From Rhodospirillaceae bacterium (GTDB lineage Bacteria > Pseudomonadota > Alphaproteobacteria > Kiloniellales > DSM-21159): DNA of 64,000 bases. The notes beneath the pieces were generated by a model that ran no database searches, was not told the DNA's origin, and saw nothing but the letters and a program-made list of their open reading frames with translations. Position 1 is the stretch's first letter. Every line of letters starts with the position of its first letter. A program made the translations under genes and the position numbers. Positions 17,004 through 26,132 of the stretch are shown here, piece by piece. The stretch lies in NCBI GenBank assembly GCA_006969625.1, contig CP030885.1:3793430-3857429 (forward strand). Reading direction: 5' to 3'.

Positions 17004-17867
17004 GTGGACCTGCAGCATGCCCCACTGGTCGGTGCGATGGCTCTTTTCCTCGCGACCGGACTCGCCGTATTCGCCGGCGCTCGCTTCGTCCAGGAAATCC
17101 GGCCGGTTGAGCGGCTGCGTGCAGTGGCGGATCGCCGCTTCCTTCATGACCTTCGCCAGCGGGCGCCGTTGACCGAACTGACCACCACGGTGGCCCTTAT
17201 CGGCATAGCAGCTTACGTCCTCGGGTTCGTTGTCCTCGGCCACGCGCTCGTTGCAGCACCGCTTCTGCTGCTCGGTCTACCGGCGCCCTTTATCTTATTT
17301 GCCCAGCGTCGACGCCAGAGGCGCGAGGCCTTCGAGCTTCATCTGCCGGCTGCTCTGCAGCAACTGGCTAGCTATGTCAGCAGCGGCGCCAGCCTCGAGC
17401 AGGCGTTCGAGACCGCGTCCCGCTCCGCGCCATGGCCGCTGAACGAGGAATTCGATCTGATCGCGCAACGGGTTGGAGCACAGGGATTGCAGGCATCCCT
17501 GCAGTCCGCGAGCGAGCGTCTTTGCAGCCGAAACTTCGATCTCGCCGTCGCCGTCACTCTCGTCGGCGCCGGGCCGGGAGGTGACGTGGTGGCCGCCTTG
17601 CGGAGCTTGTCGAAGAGCTTTCTGGAGTTGGAGCGACTGCGTAAGAAGGTTCGATCCGCTACAGCGCAGACGCGTCGCGCGATGAAGATCATGACGCTCG
17701 TTCCGGTCGGTATCGTCGCTTTAGGGTTGCTCTTTCAAAACGAACGGATCGATACCGCGCTCTCCAGCCCGATCGGTGTAAGCGCCGTTATCGTGGCCTT
17801 TCTGCTTTATTCACTCTCCGTCATCTGGATCCTGCAACTGCAGCGCTCGACGGAGGGATCGATATGA
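17004..17867 (+). CDS. tadB: TadB-like inner-membrane platform protein
   Basis: 287 residues from GTG 17004, 4 bp after the ATPase stop. Hydrophobic helices near residues 10-28, 60-100, 230-245 and 260-278 bracket a cytoplasmic T2SSF/GspF-type domain (LPAALQQLASYVSSGASLEQ, AGPGGDVVAALRSLSKSFLE). TadB pairs with TadC to form the platform on which the ATPase acts. The order ATPase-TadB-TadC is the conserved core of Tad systems and is the firmest reason for calling the locus Tad-like. Confidence 0.85.
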   Translation: MDLQHAPLVGAMALFLATGLAVFAGARFVQEIRPVERLRAVADRRFLHDLRQRAPLTELTTTVALIGIAAYVLGFVVLGHALVAAPLLLLGLPAPFILFAQRRRQRREAFELHLPAALQQLASYVSSGASLEQAFETASRSAPWPLNEEFDLIAQRVGAQGLQASLQSASERLCSRNFDLAVAVTLVGAGPGGDVVAALRSLSKSFLELERLRKKVRSATAQTRRAMKIMTLVPVGIVALGLLFQNERIDTALSSPIGVSAVIVAFLLYSLSVIWILQLQRSTEGSI

Positions 17868-18751
17868 CGCTCGTCGGAGCCATCGCGAGTTGCTTGGCCG
17901 CAGTCTGCTTGATCTTGGCGATTGGCGGTGCGGTTGACGAGTACCTTCGCGAGAAGCAAGCGTATGCGATTCGTTTCGCCGGCCCCATGCCGGCGAATTG
18001 GGTAGTCGGGCACTTGGGGCGCAGGCTTTCACCGCTCTCCGGCCCGCTACGGCCGCTTGTAAGGGCTATAGACGCGCGTCTAGCACGCGCTGGCCGGCCG
18101 TTTGGCGGATTGGGCGGACGCGAACTGGTGGGCCTCGCCATGGCCGGCGGTTTGGTGGGCGCCTCGGCGGCAATGCTGGTGGCAAGCCAATTTGTCGTGC
18201 GGCCGTGGCGTGAGGCGGTCGGCCTAATTTGGTTGCCGCCACTGATCCCCGTGCTGACGGTCGGCCTGCTCTACTACGCGGTCAGCCAGAAGGCTCAGCG
18301 CCAAGCCGAGGCCGTTTGGCGCGAGTTCCCATACTTTTTGGACCTAATGTTGTTGGTATTGCAAGCTGGTGGCCGCCCACCACGCGCCATCGACATTTAT
18401 ATCTCGACGAGAAAGGGCTCTGCGTTGGCGAAAGAGTTGGAGGTTCTGCGCTCGGAGCTCGAGACTCTCGATTTTCAGGAGGCCATGCGCCGTCTGGAGA
18501 CCCGGGTCGCCAACGAGAATGTTCGCGTGGTGCTTCGCAACGTTGGCCAGGCCGTGACAGCGGGAACAGGCTTGACGGGCTACGTGATCGAACAAGCCGA
18601 GGAACTTCGATTCATACGCTCTGAACTGGCCGAACGAGCAGCCGAGAGACTGCACAGCAGCTCAAAACTGCCGGAATTCCTTATGGTCATGGCAATCGCC
18701 TTGTTGTTGGTCGCGCCAGCGATCGTCGAATTGTCTAAGGCGCCCCTCTGA
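17864..18751 (+). CDS. tadC: TadC-like inner-membrane platform protein
   Basis: 295 residues, overlapping tadB by 4 bp. N-terminal helix, two central hydrophobic stretches and a C-terminal helix (FLMVMAIALLLVAPAIVELS) flank a GspF-like domain (REFPYFLDLMLLVLQAGGRP, GTGLTGYVIEQAEELRFIRS). The family's conserved block around LDLMLLVLQAG is present. It is the second platform subunit of the Tad core. The stop TGA overlaps the next ATG by one base, so the FHA protein that follows is probably co-translated. Confidence 0.85.
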   Translation: MTLVGAIASCLAAVCLILAIGGAVDEYLREKQAYAIRFAGPMPANWVVGHLGRRLSPLSGPLRPLVRAIDARLARAGRPFGGLGGRELVGLAMAGGLVGASAAMLVASQFVVRPWREAVGLIWLPPLIPVLTVGLLYYAVSQKAQRQAEAVWREFPYFLDLMLLVLQAGGRPPRAIDIYISTRKGSALAKELEVLRSELETLDFQEAMRRLETRVANENVRVVLRNVGQAVTAGTGLTGYVIEQAEELRFIRSELAERAAERLHSSSKLPEFLMVMAIALLLVAPAIVELSKAPL

Positions 18752-19641
18752 TGTCCATTCTTGCAACGCTCTTCGGTAGCAAATCCAGCCGGCTCGGTCT
18801 GGAGGTTTCTTCGGGGATCGACGCCGGTCGCCGGCTGGTATTCTGCGACCGTACCGTGACTGTCGGTCTAGCCAAGAATAACAGCCTTGTGTTGAACGAT
18901 CCGGCGATCCAGGACTGCCATCTTAAGGTGTCACCCAGCGGCCGCGACTGGAATCTGGAGGCGTTTCCACCAGCATTTGCGTTGCTGGATGGCGAGCAAA
19001 TGCGCCACGCCAAGCTGAGAGAGGGTCAGCATCTGCGTCTTTCCAAGACGACCGAATGCGTCGTCGTGCGCCTGCCAGCATCCAAGACCAAGAGTCTGGC
19101 GGCCGCGGCCACTGCACAAAGCACGGGGGCTGGTAAGCGCAGGCTTAAGGTCGATCCGTTGTTGGCCGTCATTTGGCCTCTTGTCCTAGCCGGTCTCGGG
19201 TACTTCTTTTGGAGTCTGGGTGCGGACTCCGGGGTTTCCGCAGCTAGGCAACGAATCGAAGTCGGTACCAACCTGATCGACTTTGCAAAGGAGGGTACGC
19301 GAGAGTGCCTGAGCAATGCGCAGCTCCATGGGGTGGCGACGTCCCCCGACGTAGCTCCCCCTACGCACTCGGAGGCCGATGTCGCCGCAACCTACTATCG
19401 CGCCGCCATGCTGAATGCGTCCGGGGAGATGTCGGATGAGGCGCTAGACCGGCTTGCCGAGCGCATCACGACGCAAACGCGCCAGCGGTTGGTGCAGGCT
19501 CAACTCTATCAAAAACGCGGTCACTGGGATGAAGCCTTGTCGCGCTATGGTTTAGTTTTGCATAGTATGCCGAACATTGATTGTCGTTTCATGCGATACC
19601 TCGCGGGACACGTCGCTAGCGTTAAGGCGCTGGTCAAGTAG
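18751..19641 (+). CDS. FHA-like/SctD-like membrane protein
   Basis: 296 residues. Residues 15-110 form an FHA-like domain (RTVTVGLAKNNSLVLNDPAI then QDCHLKVSPSG); the canonical phosphothreonine-binding Arg and Ser are replaced by Leu and Gln, while the His is kept. One transmembrane helix (LLAVIWPLVLAGLGYFFWSL, about residues 137-158) and a periplasmic helical domain follow. This is the layout of SctD/YscD and of BON/FHA platform proteins, which use degenerate FHA domains as scaffolds. It probably anchors the platform rather than reading phosphorylation. Confidence 0.65.
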   Translation: MSILATLFGSKSSRLGLEVSSGIDAGRRLVFCDRTVTVGLAKNNSLVLNDPAIQDCHLKVSPSGRDWNLEAFPPAFALLDGEQMRHAKLREGQHLRLSKTTECVVVRLPASKTKSLAAAATAQSTGAGKRRLKVDPLLAVIWPLVLAGLGYFFWSLGADSGVSAARQRIEVGTNLIDFAKEGTRECLSNAQLHGVATSPDVAPPTHSEADVAATYYRAAMLNASGEMSDEALDRLAERITTQTRQRLVQAQLYQKRGHWDEALSRYGLVLHSMPNIDCRFMRYLAGHVASVKALVK

Positions 19642-19673
19642 GGAAGGCTAGAACCTGGAAGAAAGGAATTGAG

Positions 19674-22600
19674 GTGGCGCTGCCCGACGTTGATTCGAGG
19701 GTGCTGAACGAACTTCAGCGTATGTTCGATATCAGCTCGGAGAGCTTCGAACAACTCGGCCATATGTTCGTCTACCACGGCCGGTACCTCCTGCGACCGG
19801 AGCATCCGCCGGCCACTTTATTTGTGCCGAGCGCCGTTATCACGAGAGACCCGAAAGCGCTTGCGGAGATCAGGCAGGAATTCGGGAAGCTCTACGATCA
19901 CACGTCGTCAAGCCTTGCTCAGCCCCTCGGGTTGGAACACAACGGCCCGTTGAGGGACTGGCCGGCGCTTGCCATGGAACGCTTGCCGCGCAAGCTCAGC
20001 GATGCTGACATCCGTTCCCTCGATGTCGAGACACGTCTCGACATCATCGAGAACATCCTTTCGGGACTTCGCGACTTGCACGGGATGGGGCTTGTGCATG
20101 GCGGCCTTGTTCCAGAGGCGGTCGAGTTGGCCGAGAGCGACGCTCATCTTCCGCGCGCGCGTCTCGCGCGTTTTGTGCTCCCGAGCAAGAGGTCCGGAGC
20201 CGTGCTTCCGGAAGCGCCGCGGTATGGCGTCAGCCTAGCGATCGAGGGGAATCAGACGAAAGGCGGCGATCTGCGCGCGGCTGGCATGATCGCTTGTGAA
20301 TTGCTGGCAGGGCGCGCGGAGGTTGACGATAGCTTTCTGACCAGTTCCTTTGGAAGCATCGAAGAGCGGTGGCTGAATTGGCATCGCGACCCGATCTCGC
20401 CGATACCGGAAATCGCATCGCTCTTACCGGATGGCGTACCGGTGCAGATCGGTGCCGTTATCACGCGGCTCATTCGCTCCGGCTCCGACAGCGAGGAGGC
20501 ATACGCAGATACGGCGATAGCCTTCAACGCATTTCGCTTGGCCCGCGGTCGAGATGAGTACGGTCATACCCCTGTTTATACCCGCCGACGCTTAGTTCAA
20601 GCTTGGCTTTGGGACCTGACGAGGGTGCGGCAGCCAGTCTCCAATGTGAAGACCGCTATCGCAGCGGCCTTCGCGTTGGTCGCAATTTTCATCATCGGCT
20701 ATTCAATCTATACCGACCATGCGGCGAAGCAACAAGCGAAAGCTGTTTGTGAAGACGTCGCAGTAGAGCTTGAAGCGCTCAATGATAGAAGTGTCGAGAC
20801 AGACTTCACGGTGATCGCGTACCGGAACACTTCCGCTTTCGGCCAAGTCCGCCGAACTCTGGACGGTGATTACACAAAGGCCCAGGTCGAGAAAGACTGG
20901 GCACGATGGGAAGACAGCTGCCGCACTATGCTTGCGCTCGGCAAGGTGGCCGAGCCTGAAGCCGAGGCACAGGCCGCGGGCAATGGCCAAGAACGCGCCC
21001 GAGCCCGTGCCCTCGCCGCCGGCGTTGATCCCGATATTGCGCGCGCCGGTTCCACGGAGGCGGCCAGTGATCCGCGTGCGGGCGCGCAGGCCTTGAGCGA
21101 TGCGCTCGCCGCGGTCTTGGCGGTTGCGGTGGGATCCGCCGAGGACGCGGAGGAGGCTCTCACGGCGGCGCAGTCCGATCTTCGCAAGAACCGAGCGGAA
21201 GCTGCCGGCGAGCGCTTCGGAGACGCAAAGACCGCCTTCGTTCAATCGACCAGGGCATGGGGGCGCTCCGTTTCGGTCGCTGCGCATCTGGAGGCGGCGA
21301 GAGCCGTCGAAACTCTCACGGTTTCACTCGGAGACGAGGCGACACAGGTGGCGCAAGAGGGCAATCGGTTGCGCGACGAAGGTGCCCGCCTCCTGCAAGC
21401 CGGAGACTTTCCTGGCGCCCAAGCGAAGTTCGAAGAGGCGGCCGTGTCCTACGACTCCGCTTTGCGCGACGCCAGCCAGCGGGCCGCGGCGGACGCGCAG
21501 CACATAGCGCAGAGATGGCGCGATATGGCAGACGAGCGCAGTGTAGACACTGCCGGCGCAGCGCAGATAGCGGAAGCCGATCAAGCTTACGAGGGTGGCG
21601 ATTTTGCGGCGGCGGAGGAACGATACGAAGCTGCAACGATCACCATCCGGACAGCCGTCTTGGAGGCTGCGGATGCATCTGTTCAACGGCTAGAGCGCGC
21701 CTGGTCGCGCGTGGTAGAGGTGCCTTCGTTGGATGCTGACGCGCGTTATGCAGAGTCCGCGACCATTGCCGCGGAGGCGGCCGGAACCGCCGCATCGGCG
21801 CTGGCAGACAGCCGCTTCACCGACGCTGTCCGAGACTTCGATTCTGCCCAGCAGGCGTATCGAGAGTTGCTGGCCACCGTCGTCTCCGATGCTGCGGCGG
21901 TTCATCGCGCGGCCTTCGAGGCGATCCGAACGCAACTCTCCGAAACGTTGCCGACCGACATCCTCGAGCGCGGGGAGTCGTTGAGCGACGCCCTCTCAGC
22001 GTTTGATGCCGGACGAACCGAAGCGCCCGAGCAGTCTGCCCAACTCGTCGGCGCAGCATACGAAGCAGCGCGGACATATCGGCGCTTGGCCCGCGACGCG
22101 GTGGACGATGCCGCGGCACACCTCGCGGAGCAGTCGAAGCGACTTGGCGCTTCGACGCCGGATGTGGAGGTCGACATGCGGGATCTGTCGGAAAGGCGCG
22201 AGGCCGCTTCCCGGATCGAAAGTGCAGCCGATGCAACCCCCATCCTTGCGGACCTCTTGCAGAACTACCGCCGGGTCAGTGCGCAGATCCAGGACATGCT
22301 GTCGATCTGCGAAGTCGATGGCATCGACCTCGAACTGACCTTCGTCAAGGGCGCGGCGGACGCCGAGCCTTTCTGCATCATGTCGTCGCCCATGGGCACG
22401 GCCAGCGCCAAGGCCTTGCTCACCCTGGCGCCTCAGGGAGCGCAGAGTCTACAGCAAGCTCTCCGTATCGACCGGGCGGATCGACTAGGTCGGTTGCAGT
22501 ATGTGCCTCTGAACACAGCTCAAGACTTTGCACAGAGCATCAGCCGGGCTCTGGACACGCCATTCTGCCTGCCGACGGACGAGGACCTTCAACGTGCCAT

Positions 22601-22811
22601 CGCTGAACTCGGCATCGAAACGGTCTTTGGTAGCGGCAAGACGTTCGCGGAGTGGACGCGCTCGCGCTGCGGAGACACGAATGCCCTTGGGAGCTTCTTG
22701 GTACGAGAGTATGAACCAGGGATTGCCAATACCTCGTGCCTCTTGCGGATCATGGCGAAGGCTGGCTTGGGTTTCCGCTTTGTGCGGTCGAACCAATGCC
22801 CTCGGCAATGA
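19674..22811 (+). CDS. Pseudokinase - TM - coiled coil - FGE-like protein
   Basis: 1045 residues from GTG 19674 with AAAGGA upstream. Residues 1-300 resemble a Ser/Thr-kinase C-lobe: LDIIENILSGLRDLHGMGLV followed by HGGLVPEAVEL occupies the place of HRDLKPxN, but the catalytic HRD reads HGG and no DFG is visible, so it should be inactive. A transmembrane helix lies at about 325-345 (AIAAAFALVAIFIIGYSIYT). About 500 residues of Ala/Glu-rich helix (periplasmic coiled coil) follow. The last 170 residues resemble a formylglycine-generating-enzyme (SUMF1/C-type lectin) domain: FCLPTDEDLQRAI, EWTRSRCG and GFRFVR. Kinase plus FGE-like architectures are known in bacteria; this degenerate version in a Tad-like operon is unusual. 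Confidence 0.65.
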   Translation: MALPDVDSRVLNELQRMFDISSESFEQLGHMFVYHGRYLLRPEHPPATLFVPSAVITRDPKALAEIRQEFGKLYDHTSSSLAQPLGLEHNGPLRDWPALAMERLPRKLSDADIRSLDVETRLDIIENILSGLRDLHGMGLVHGGLVPEAVELAESDAHLPRARLARFVLPSKRSGAVLPEAPRYGVSLAIEGNQTKGGDLRAAGMIACELLAGRAEVDDSFLTSSFGSIEERWLNWHRDPISPIPEIASLLPDGVPVQIGAVITRLIRSGSDSEEAYADTAIAFNAFRLARGRDEYGHTPVYTRRRLVQAWLWDLTRVRQPVSNVKTAIAAAFALVAIFIIGYSIYTDHAAKQQAKAVCEDVAVELEALNDRSVETDFTVIAYRNTSAFGQVRRTLDGDYTKAQVEKDWARWEDSCRTMLALGKVAEPEAEAQAAGNGQERARARALAAGVDPDIARAGSTEAASDPRAGAQALSDALAAVLAVAVGSAEDAEEALTAAQSDLRKNRAEAAGERFGDAKTAFVQSTRAWGRSVSVAAHLEAARAVETLTVSLGDEATQVAQEGNRLRDEGARLLQAGDFPGAQAKFEEAAVSYDSALRDASQRAAADAQHIAQRWRDMADERSVDTAGAAQIAEADQAYEGGDFAAAEERYEAATITIRTAVLEAADASVQRLERAWSRVVEVPSLDADARYAESATIAAEAAGTAASALADSRFTDAVRDFDSAQQAYRELLATVVSDAAAVHRAAFEAIRTQLSETLPTDILERGESLSDALSAFDAGRTEAPEQSAQLVGAAYEAARTYRRLARDAVDDAAAHLAEQSKRLGASTPDVEVDMRDLSERREAASRIESAADATPILADLLQNYRRVSAQIQDMLSICEVDGIDLELTFVKGAADAEPFCIMSSPMGTASAKALLTLAPQGAQSLQQALRIDRADRLGRLQYVPLNTAQDFAQSISRALDTPFCLPTDEDLQRAIAELGIETVFGSGKTFAEWTRSRCGDTNALGSFLVREYEPGIANTSCLLRIMAKAGLGFRFVRSNQCPRQ

Positions 22812-22923
22812 TCGGTGTCCGGCAATATGGCGTATCCGCGTCCTAGGGTAGTGCAACGGCCGAAACGGCTACCTACCCTGTTAGGCTCATTTTCGAAGGG
22901 TTCGGTGCGGAGGGCGAGGCGCA

Positions 22924-24420
22924 ATGAAACGGACAATCGGTGCGGTGGCGGTCGGTTTCGGTCTGGCGTTGGCGCCGCCCCTTCAAGCTGACGACGAACT
23001 TAAACTGTGGCGCCAATATATGGACCGGGGATACGAGGCTCTTCGTACAGGCGAACTCGAGAGCGCCGAAACCTTGTTTGTCAGCGCGCAAAGCATCAGC
23101 CCGCCGGACAGTTCGCGAGCCGTGTCAGCCGCAATCGGCAGGGCTATCGTCTCGATGCGTCAAGGCGATGCGTTGAAGGGACGGGTTTCCATTCGCGTGA
23201 GGCCAGGCCAAAAAAGCATCGCCTTTTCCGATTTCCTTCAAGCGGCTATGGCCCAGCAAACCATAGGAACTGGGGCAAGCGATTCCGAGGAGGTCGAGCA
23301 GTTTTTGCAGCGCGCGCGGGCGAGCGATCCGGGATGGGATGATGTGCCGCTCGACGCCGCAGGATGGACGCCGACGCCTCCTGAGGTGACCAACTCTGAG
23401 CCGCCAGTACCGGACGCGCGTCCGGCCCAAACAGCGGAAGCCGACGATGTCCCTGGCCTCTTCGAAATCACCGGCAGCCTGAACCTGCGAAGCGGCCCCT
23501 CCACCAATAGCCAGCGAATCGGTGGGCTTGAGGAAGGCGACCTAATCGAGGTGGTGGAGCGAGATGGCTCATGGTTGTCGATCCGTGTCCTCGCAGAAGA
23601 AGGTAGGGGCGAGACGGGGTGGGTGTACGGCAATTATGCCCGGCAACTGTCCCCGCCTGACGGGGCAGCGTTCGGAATAGTAAAGACCACGAGTGTTAAT
23701 GTTCGTCATTCGCCGGAACAGGGAGGAGAGGCTTTTGCTTGGCCTGTAACACACGATGTTGTGCAAGTTCTCGCTAAGAGTAGCTCAGACAAAGACGATA
23801 CTTGGTATCATGTAAAAATCTTTCGGATCAGAAATGGCGAGCACATGGGGAAGTTGGGGTGGGTTCACGCTAGCGCCCTGCGCATCGTGCCGCCTGATGC
23901 TGCCATCGGAACCGTAGCTGAAGTACCTGCGCGATCGGCGTCGGTCGGCAACCCGACTTCATTGCCCGCAACTGTGCCGTCGGCGTCCGGTAGGGCTTCC
24001 GATGCGGCTGTTGAGGCAACCTCTGGAAACCACACCGGGAGCGGCCAAATTTCGTCGCGAGGTGCATCTGGCGACGAACCTGCGCAACAGGCCGAGCACG
24101 ACCGTGGTGCGATCCTTGACTGCGAGCGGTATTTTGCGCTCGACGCGTTTGACGAAATTGAACCGTTGATGGCGAAGGCGACAACTTATGCCTTAGAGCC
24201 AGGTCAGGAGGTGCGCGGACAAATGAGCCCGCGCCGAGCGAACGGGGAGGAGGAGGCGCAATTTCTTACGGAATGCGCAGATGGAGGACGCACCTTCTAC
24301 CTCATTCAGGTGGAGACCTCGAACGACGGACTTCCGGAGGGCATTTACGTCACTCGGAACCCGGAAATGACGACACGCAGGGTGCCCAACGATTCTTGGT
24401 TAACCGGGCACGACCGTTAG
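22924..24420 (+). CDS. Secreted protein with tandem bacterial SH3 domains
   Basis: 498 residues with signal peptide (MKRTIGAVAVGFGLALAPPL, then QADD). Two SH3_3-type repeats are visible: GSLNLRSGPSTNSQRIGGLE with GWVYGNYA, and TTSVNVRHSPEQGG with GWVHASALR. Bacterial SH3 domains commonly bind peptidoglycan. An N-terminal TPR-like helix pair (GYEALRTGELESAETLFVSA) and a low-complexity linker are also present. It lies 112 bp after the pseudokinase gene in the same operon. Probably holds the apparatus to the cell wall. Confidence 0.7.
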   Translation: MKRTIGAVAVGFGLALAPPLQADDELKLWRQYMDRGYEALRTGELESAETLFVSAQSISPPDSSRAVSAAIGRAIVSMRQGDALKGRVSIRVRPGQKSIAFSDFLQAAMAQQTIGTGASDSEEVEQFLQRARASDPGWDDVPLDAAGWTPTPPEVTNSEPPVPDARPAQTAEADDVPGLFEITGSLNLRSGPSTNSQRIGGLEEGDLIEVVERDGSWLSIRVLAEEGRGETGWVYGNYARQLSPPDGAAFGIVKTTSVNVRHSPEQGGEAFAWPVTHDVVQVLAKSSSDKDDTWYHVKIFRIRNGEHMGKLGWVHASALRIVPPDAAIGTVAEVPARSASVGNPTSLPATVPSASGRASDAAVEATSGNHTGSGQISSRGASGDEPAQQAEHDRGAILDCERYFALDAFDEIEPLMAKATTYALEPGQEVRGQMSPRRANGEEEAQFLTECADGGRTFYLIQVETSNDGLPEGIYVTRNPEMTTRRVPNDSWLTGHDR

Positions 24421-24469
24421 AGCAGGCGGTCAGGCATGATGGGTATCTATCCGAGGTGAATAAGGAGGC

Positions 24470-25289
24470 ATGCGACTGGCAATGCGGACGGTCTCCGGCA
24501 TGGCCATGGCGTTGGGTCTCGCACTAAATGCGACGCCACCGGCGCAGGGGCAGCTTCAATTCGGTGACGACATCGTACCCGCGACCGACTCTCGTAAAGC
24601 CGAGGATACCGGCGTTTAGGGCGGTCGCGACCTCAAGAGTCGAGCACAGGTGCGCGACAAGACTTCAATTACAGCGATCGCCCGTTTCCTGGACAAGTTT
24701 CCCGAGAGCTGCATGATCCGGGATGCGCGGTCGTTGTGCCACGGCTTGGTTGCGTGCGGCGAAGAAGCCAATCGCATCGCCTCGTGCGAACGCCGTTTCA
24801 GGCGCATTCGCGACACCAGTGACGTTGGGGAGTTCGAATCGTTTCTGAAAGACTGCCGAAACACGACGAACGAGATGCTGGCGCGAGTTGGTCTGAAGCG
24901 ACTCGAACTCGAGAACGAGTCCTTGAGCCAGGGGCCCATCTACGCCGGCTCAGGATCTTGCCGCACAGTTACCGAAGCCAATCTGCGCAAGGGACCAAGA
25001 ACCAATTACGATGTGGTGCGAACCCTTAACAGAGGCGTGCGTCTTAGTGTCAAGGAGCGGGTCGGTAGCAAAAAACTGGCTTCCCGTTTCCGATCCGGCA
25101 ACTGGTTGGCCGGCCTACATCTATGCGCCCCTCGTGCGGCCGGAGCGCGAAAGCAGTTCTGATCGCAGTGCCCCGGGCGAGAGGACTTGGACCGCTTTCT
25201 TGCGGATCGAACGCGGGGCACTCGACTCCCCCTGGACGAGCTATCACGACCGCCCGCTGATGATGCGGCCGGCACGACTGAGTTCGTAA
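24470..25289 (+). pseudogene. SH3-domain secreted protein, broken by amber stop and frameshift
   Basis: A good AAGGAGG site precedes ATG 24470 and a signal peptide (MRLAMRTVSGMAMALGLALN). The frame hits TAG at 24617-24619 (codon 50), yet the same frame then stays open and meaningful (SITAIARFLDKFPESC, then the SH3 start EANLRKGPRTNYDVVRTLNR). A second lesion lies at a run of six A (25070-25075): removing one A restores SKNWLPVSDPATGWPAYIYA, the expected SH3 continuation. Two independent lesions make this a likely pseudogene of a paralogue of the upstream SH3 protein. Read-through plus a sequencing error cannot be excluded. Confidence 0.7.
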
Positions 25290-25298
25290 CGGCAAGCT

Positions 25299-25823
25299 GT
25301 GGACGGCTCGCCGCTCATTTTCGTCGCGTACGGCATAGTCGTGCTAGGCTGCTTAACTGCGGCAATGGCGGACGCGCGGTGGATGGAGATCCCGGATCGC
25401 GCGTCGCTCGCGCTGACTGGGGCCTTTTGTCTGCTGGTGCCCCACCAGGATTGGCCGGAGATCGGCGCCGCGCTTGTAGCGGCGACCCTCGCCTGCTTCG
25501 TGTTGGCGACACTTTTCTGCTTTGGGCAATGTGGCGGTGGTGATGTGAAGTTCGGCTCTACGGTCGCTCTATTCGTGCCCTCCGACAAGTGGTTCGAGTT
25601 TCTTGTACTGACCGCGGTATGCGGACTTGCGACGATAGGCGTACAGTTGGTCGGTCGATGCCTCCTTGCGCGCCGGGGGGCAAAAGCCGGCCAAGGCTGG
25701 GTCATGTTCGCCCCTGGGGTTGGGGTTCCGTTTGCGGTTCCGCTTGCTCTGGCGGGAATTGCGGCGATTGCTCTGGCTGCAGCAGAGCCAAGCGATGCGT
25801 TCCGCCTGCCCGGCCTTTCGTGA
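25299..25823 (+). CDS. Prepilin peptidase (A24, TadV/CpaA-like)
   Basis: 174 residues from GTG 25299. Multi-span membrane protein with the two catalytic aspartates of the family: ADARWMEIPDRASLA near residue 25 and QCGGGDVKFGS near residue 78 (GxGD-type). The short form without the N-terminal methylase domain is typical of Tad loci. It would cleave the leader of Flp-like and TadE/F-like subunits. Its presence implies that at least one substrate is processed, although no classical prepilin motif is obvious. Confidence 0.85.
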   Translation: MDGSPLIFVAYGIVVLGCLTAAMADARWMEIPDRASLALTGAFCLLVPHQDWPEIGAALVAATLACFVLATLFCFGQCGGGDVKFGSTVALFVPSDKWFEFLVLTAVCGLATIGVQLVGRCLLARRGAKAGQGWVMFAPGVGVPFAVPLALAGIAAIALAAAEPSDAFRLPGLS

Positions 25824-26006
25824 GGCCGCGGCGAAACGGGCCTCTCGTCGGCCAGACAGTTCCCCGCAATCGATTCGTTTAGTGTGGCGATCGGAGCGCG
25901 GTTCGGTTGCGTCTGCGGAAACTTTATTTTACACTAAGCCGCGTCAGGGAGTGATTGGCCCAATCGGCTCTCTTCCGTGTTTTCTAAACAAGGACGCATC
26001 CTCTCC

Positions 26007-26132
26007 ATGCCAAGTGTCGAGAGCATTCTTCTATTGGCCCTGGGCGTGATCGTAGTCGGTCTTCTTGTCGAATACGTTAACGAAGTTTCGGCCTATGTGG
26101 ATGCACGGCTGCAGTTTCTGTTGAACGGCTGA
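26007..26132 (+). CDS. 41-residue single-span membrane protein
   Basis: The product begins MPSVESILLLALGVIVVGLL and continues VEYVNEVSAYVDARLQFLLNG. This is one helix and a short amphipathic tail, the same build as the products at 2781 and 10434 (for example the VxVxGL(L/G) core). It lies about 180 bp after the prepilin peptidase; that gap holds nothing I recognise. It is probably the last gene of the Tad-like locus. Possible Flp-like pilin or accessory peptide; no homologue recognised. Confidence 0.55.
   Translation: MPSVESILLLALGVIVVGLLVEYVNEVSAYVDARLQFLLNG

Noticed and set aside
22812..22923. GGGTAG/CTACCT inverted sequence between the pseudokinase and SH3 genes as a terminator
   Set aside because: The stem is short and interrupted, with no T-run; the downstream gene is likely co-transcribed.
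1753..26132. A standard complete Tad pilus or a type IV conjugation system
   Set aside because: No secretin, TadZ or TadD, and no relaxase, coupling protein or VirB4/VirB8-10 were found, although core TadA/B/C-like genes are present.
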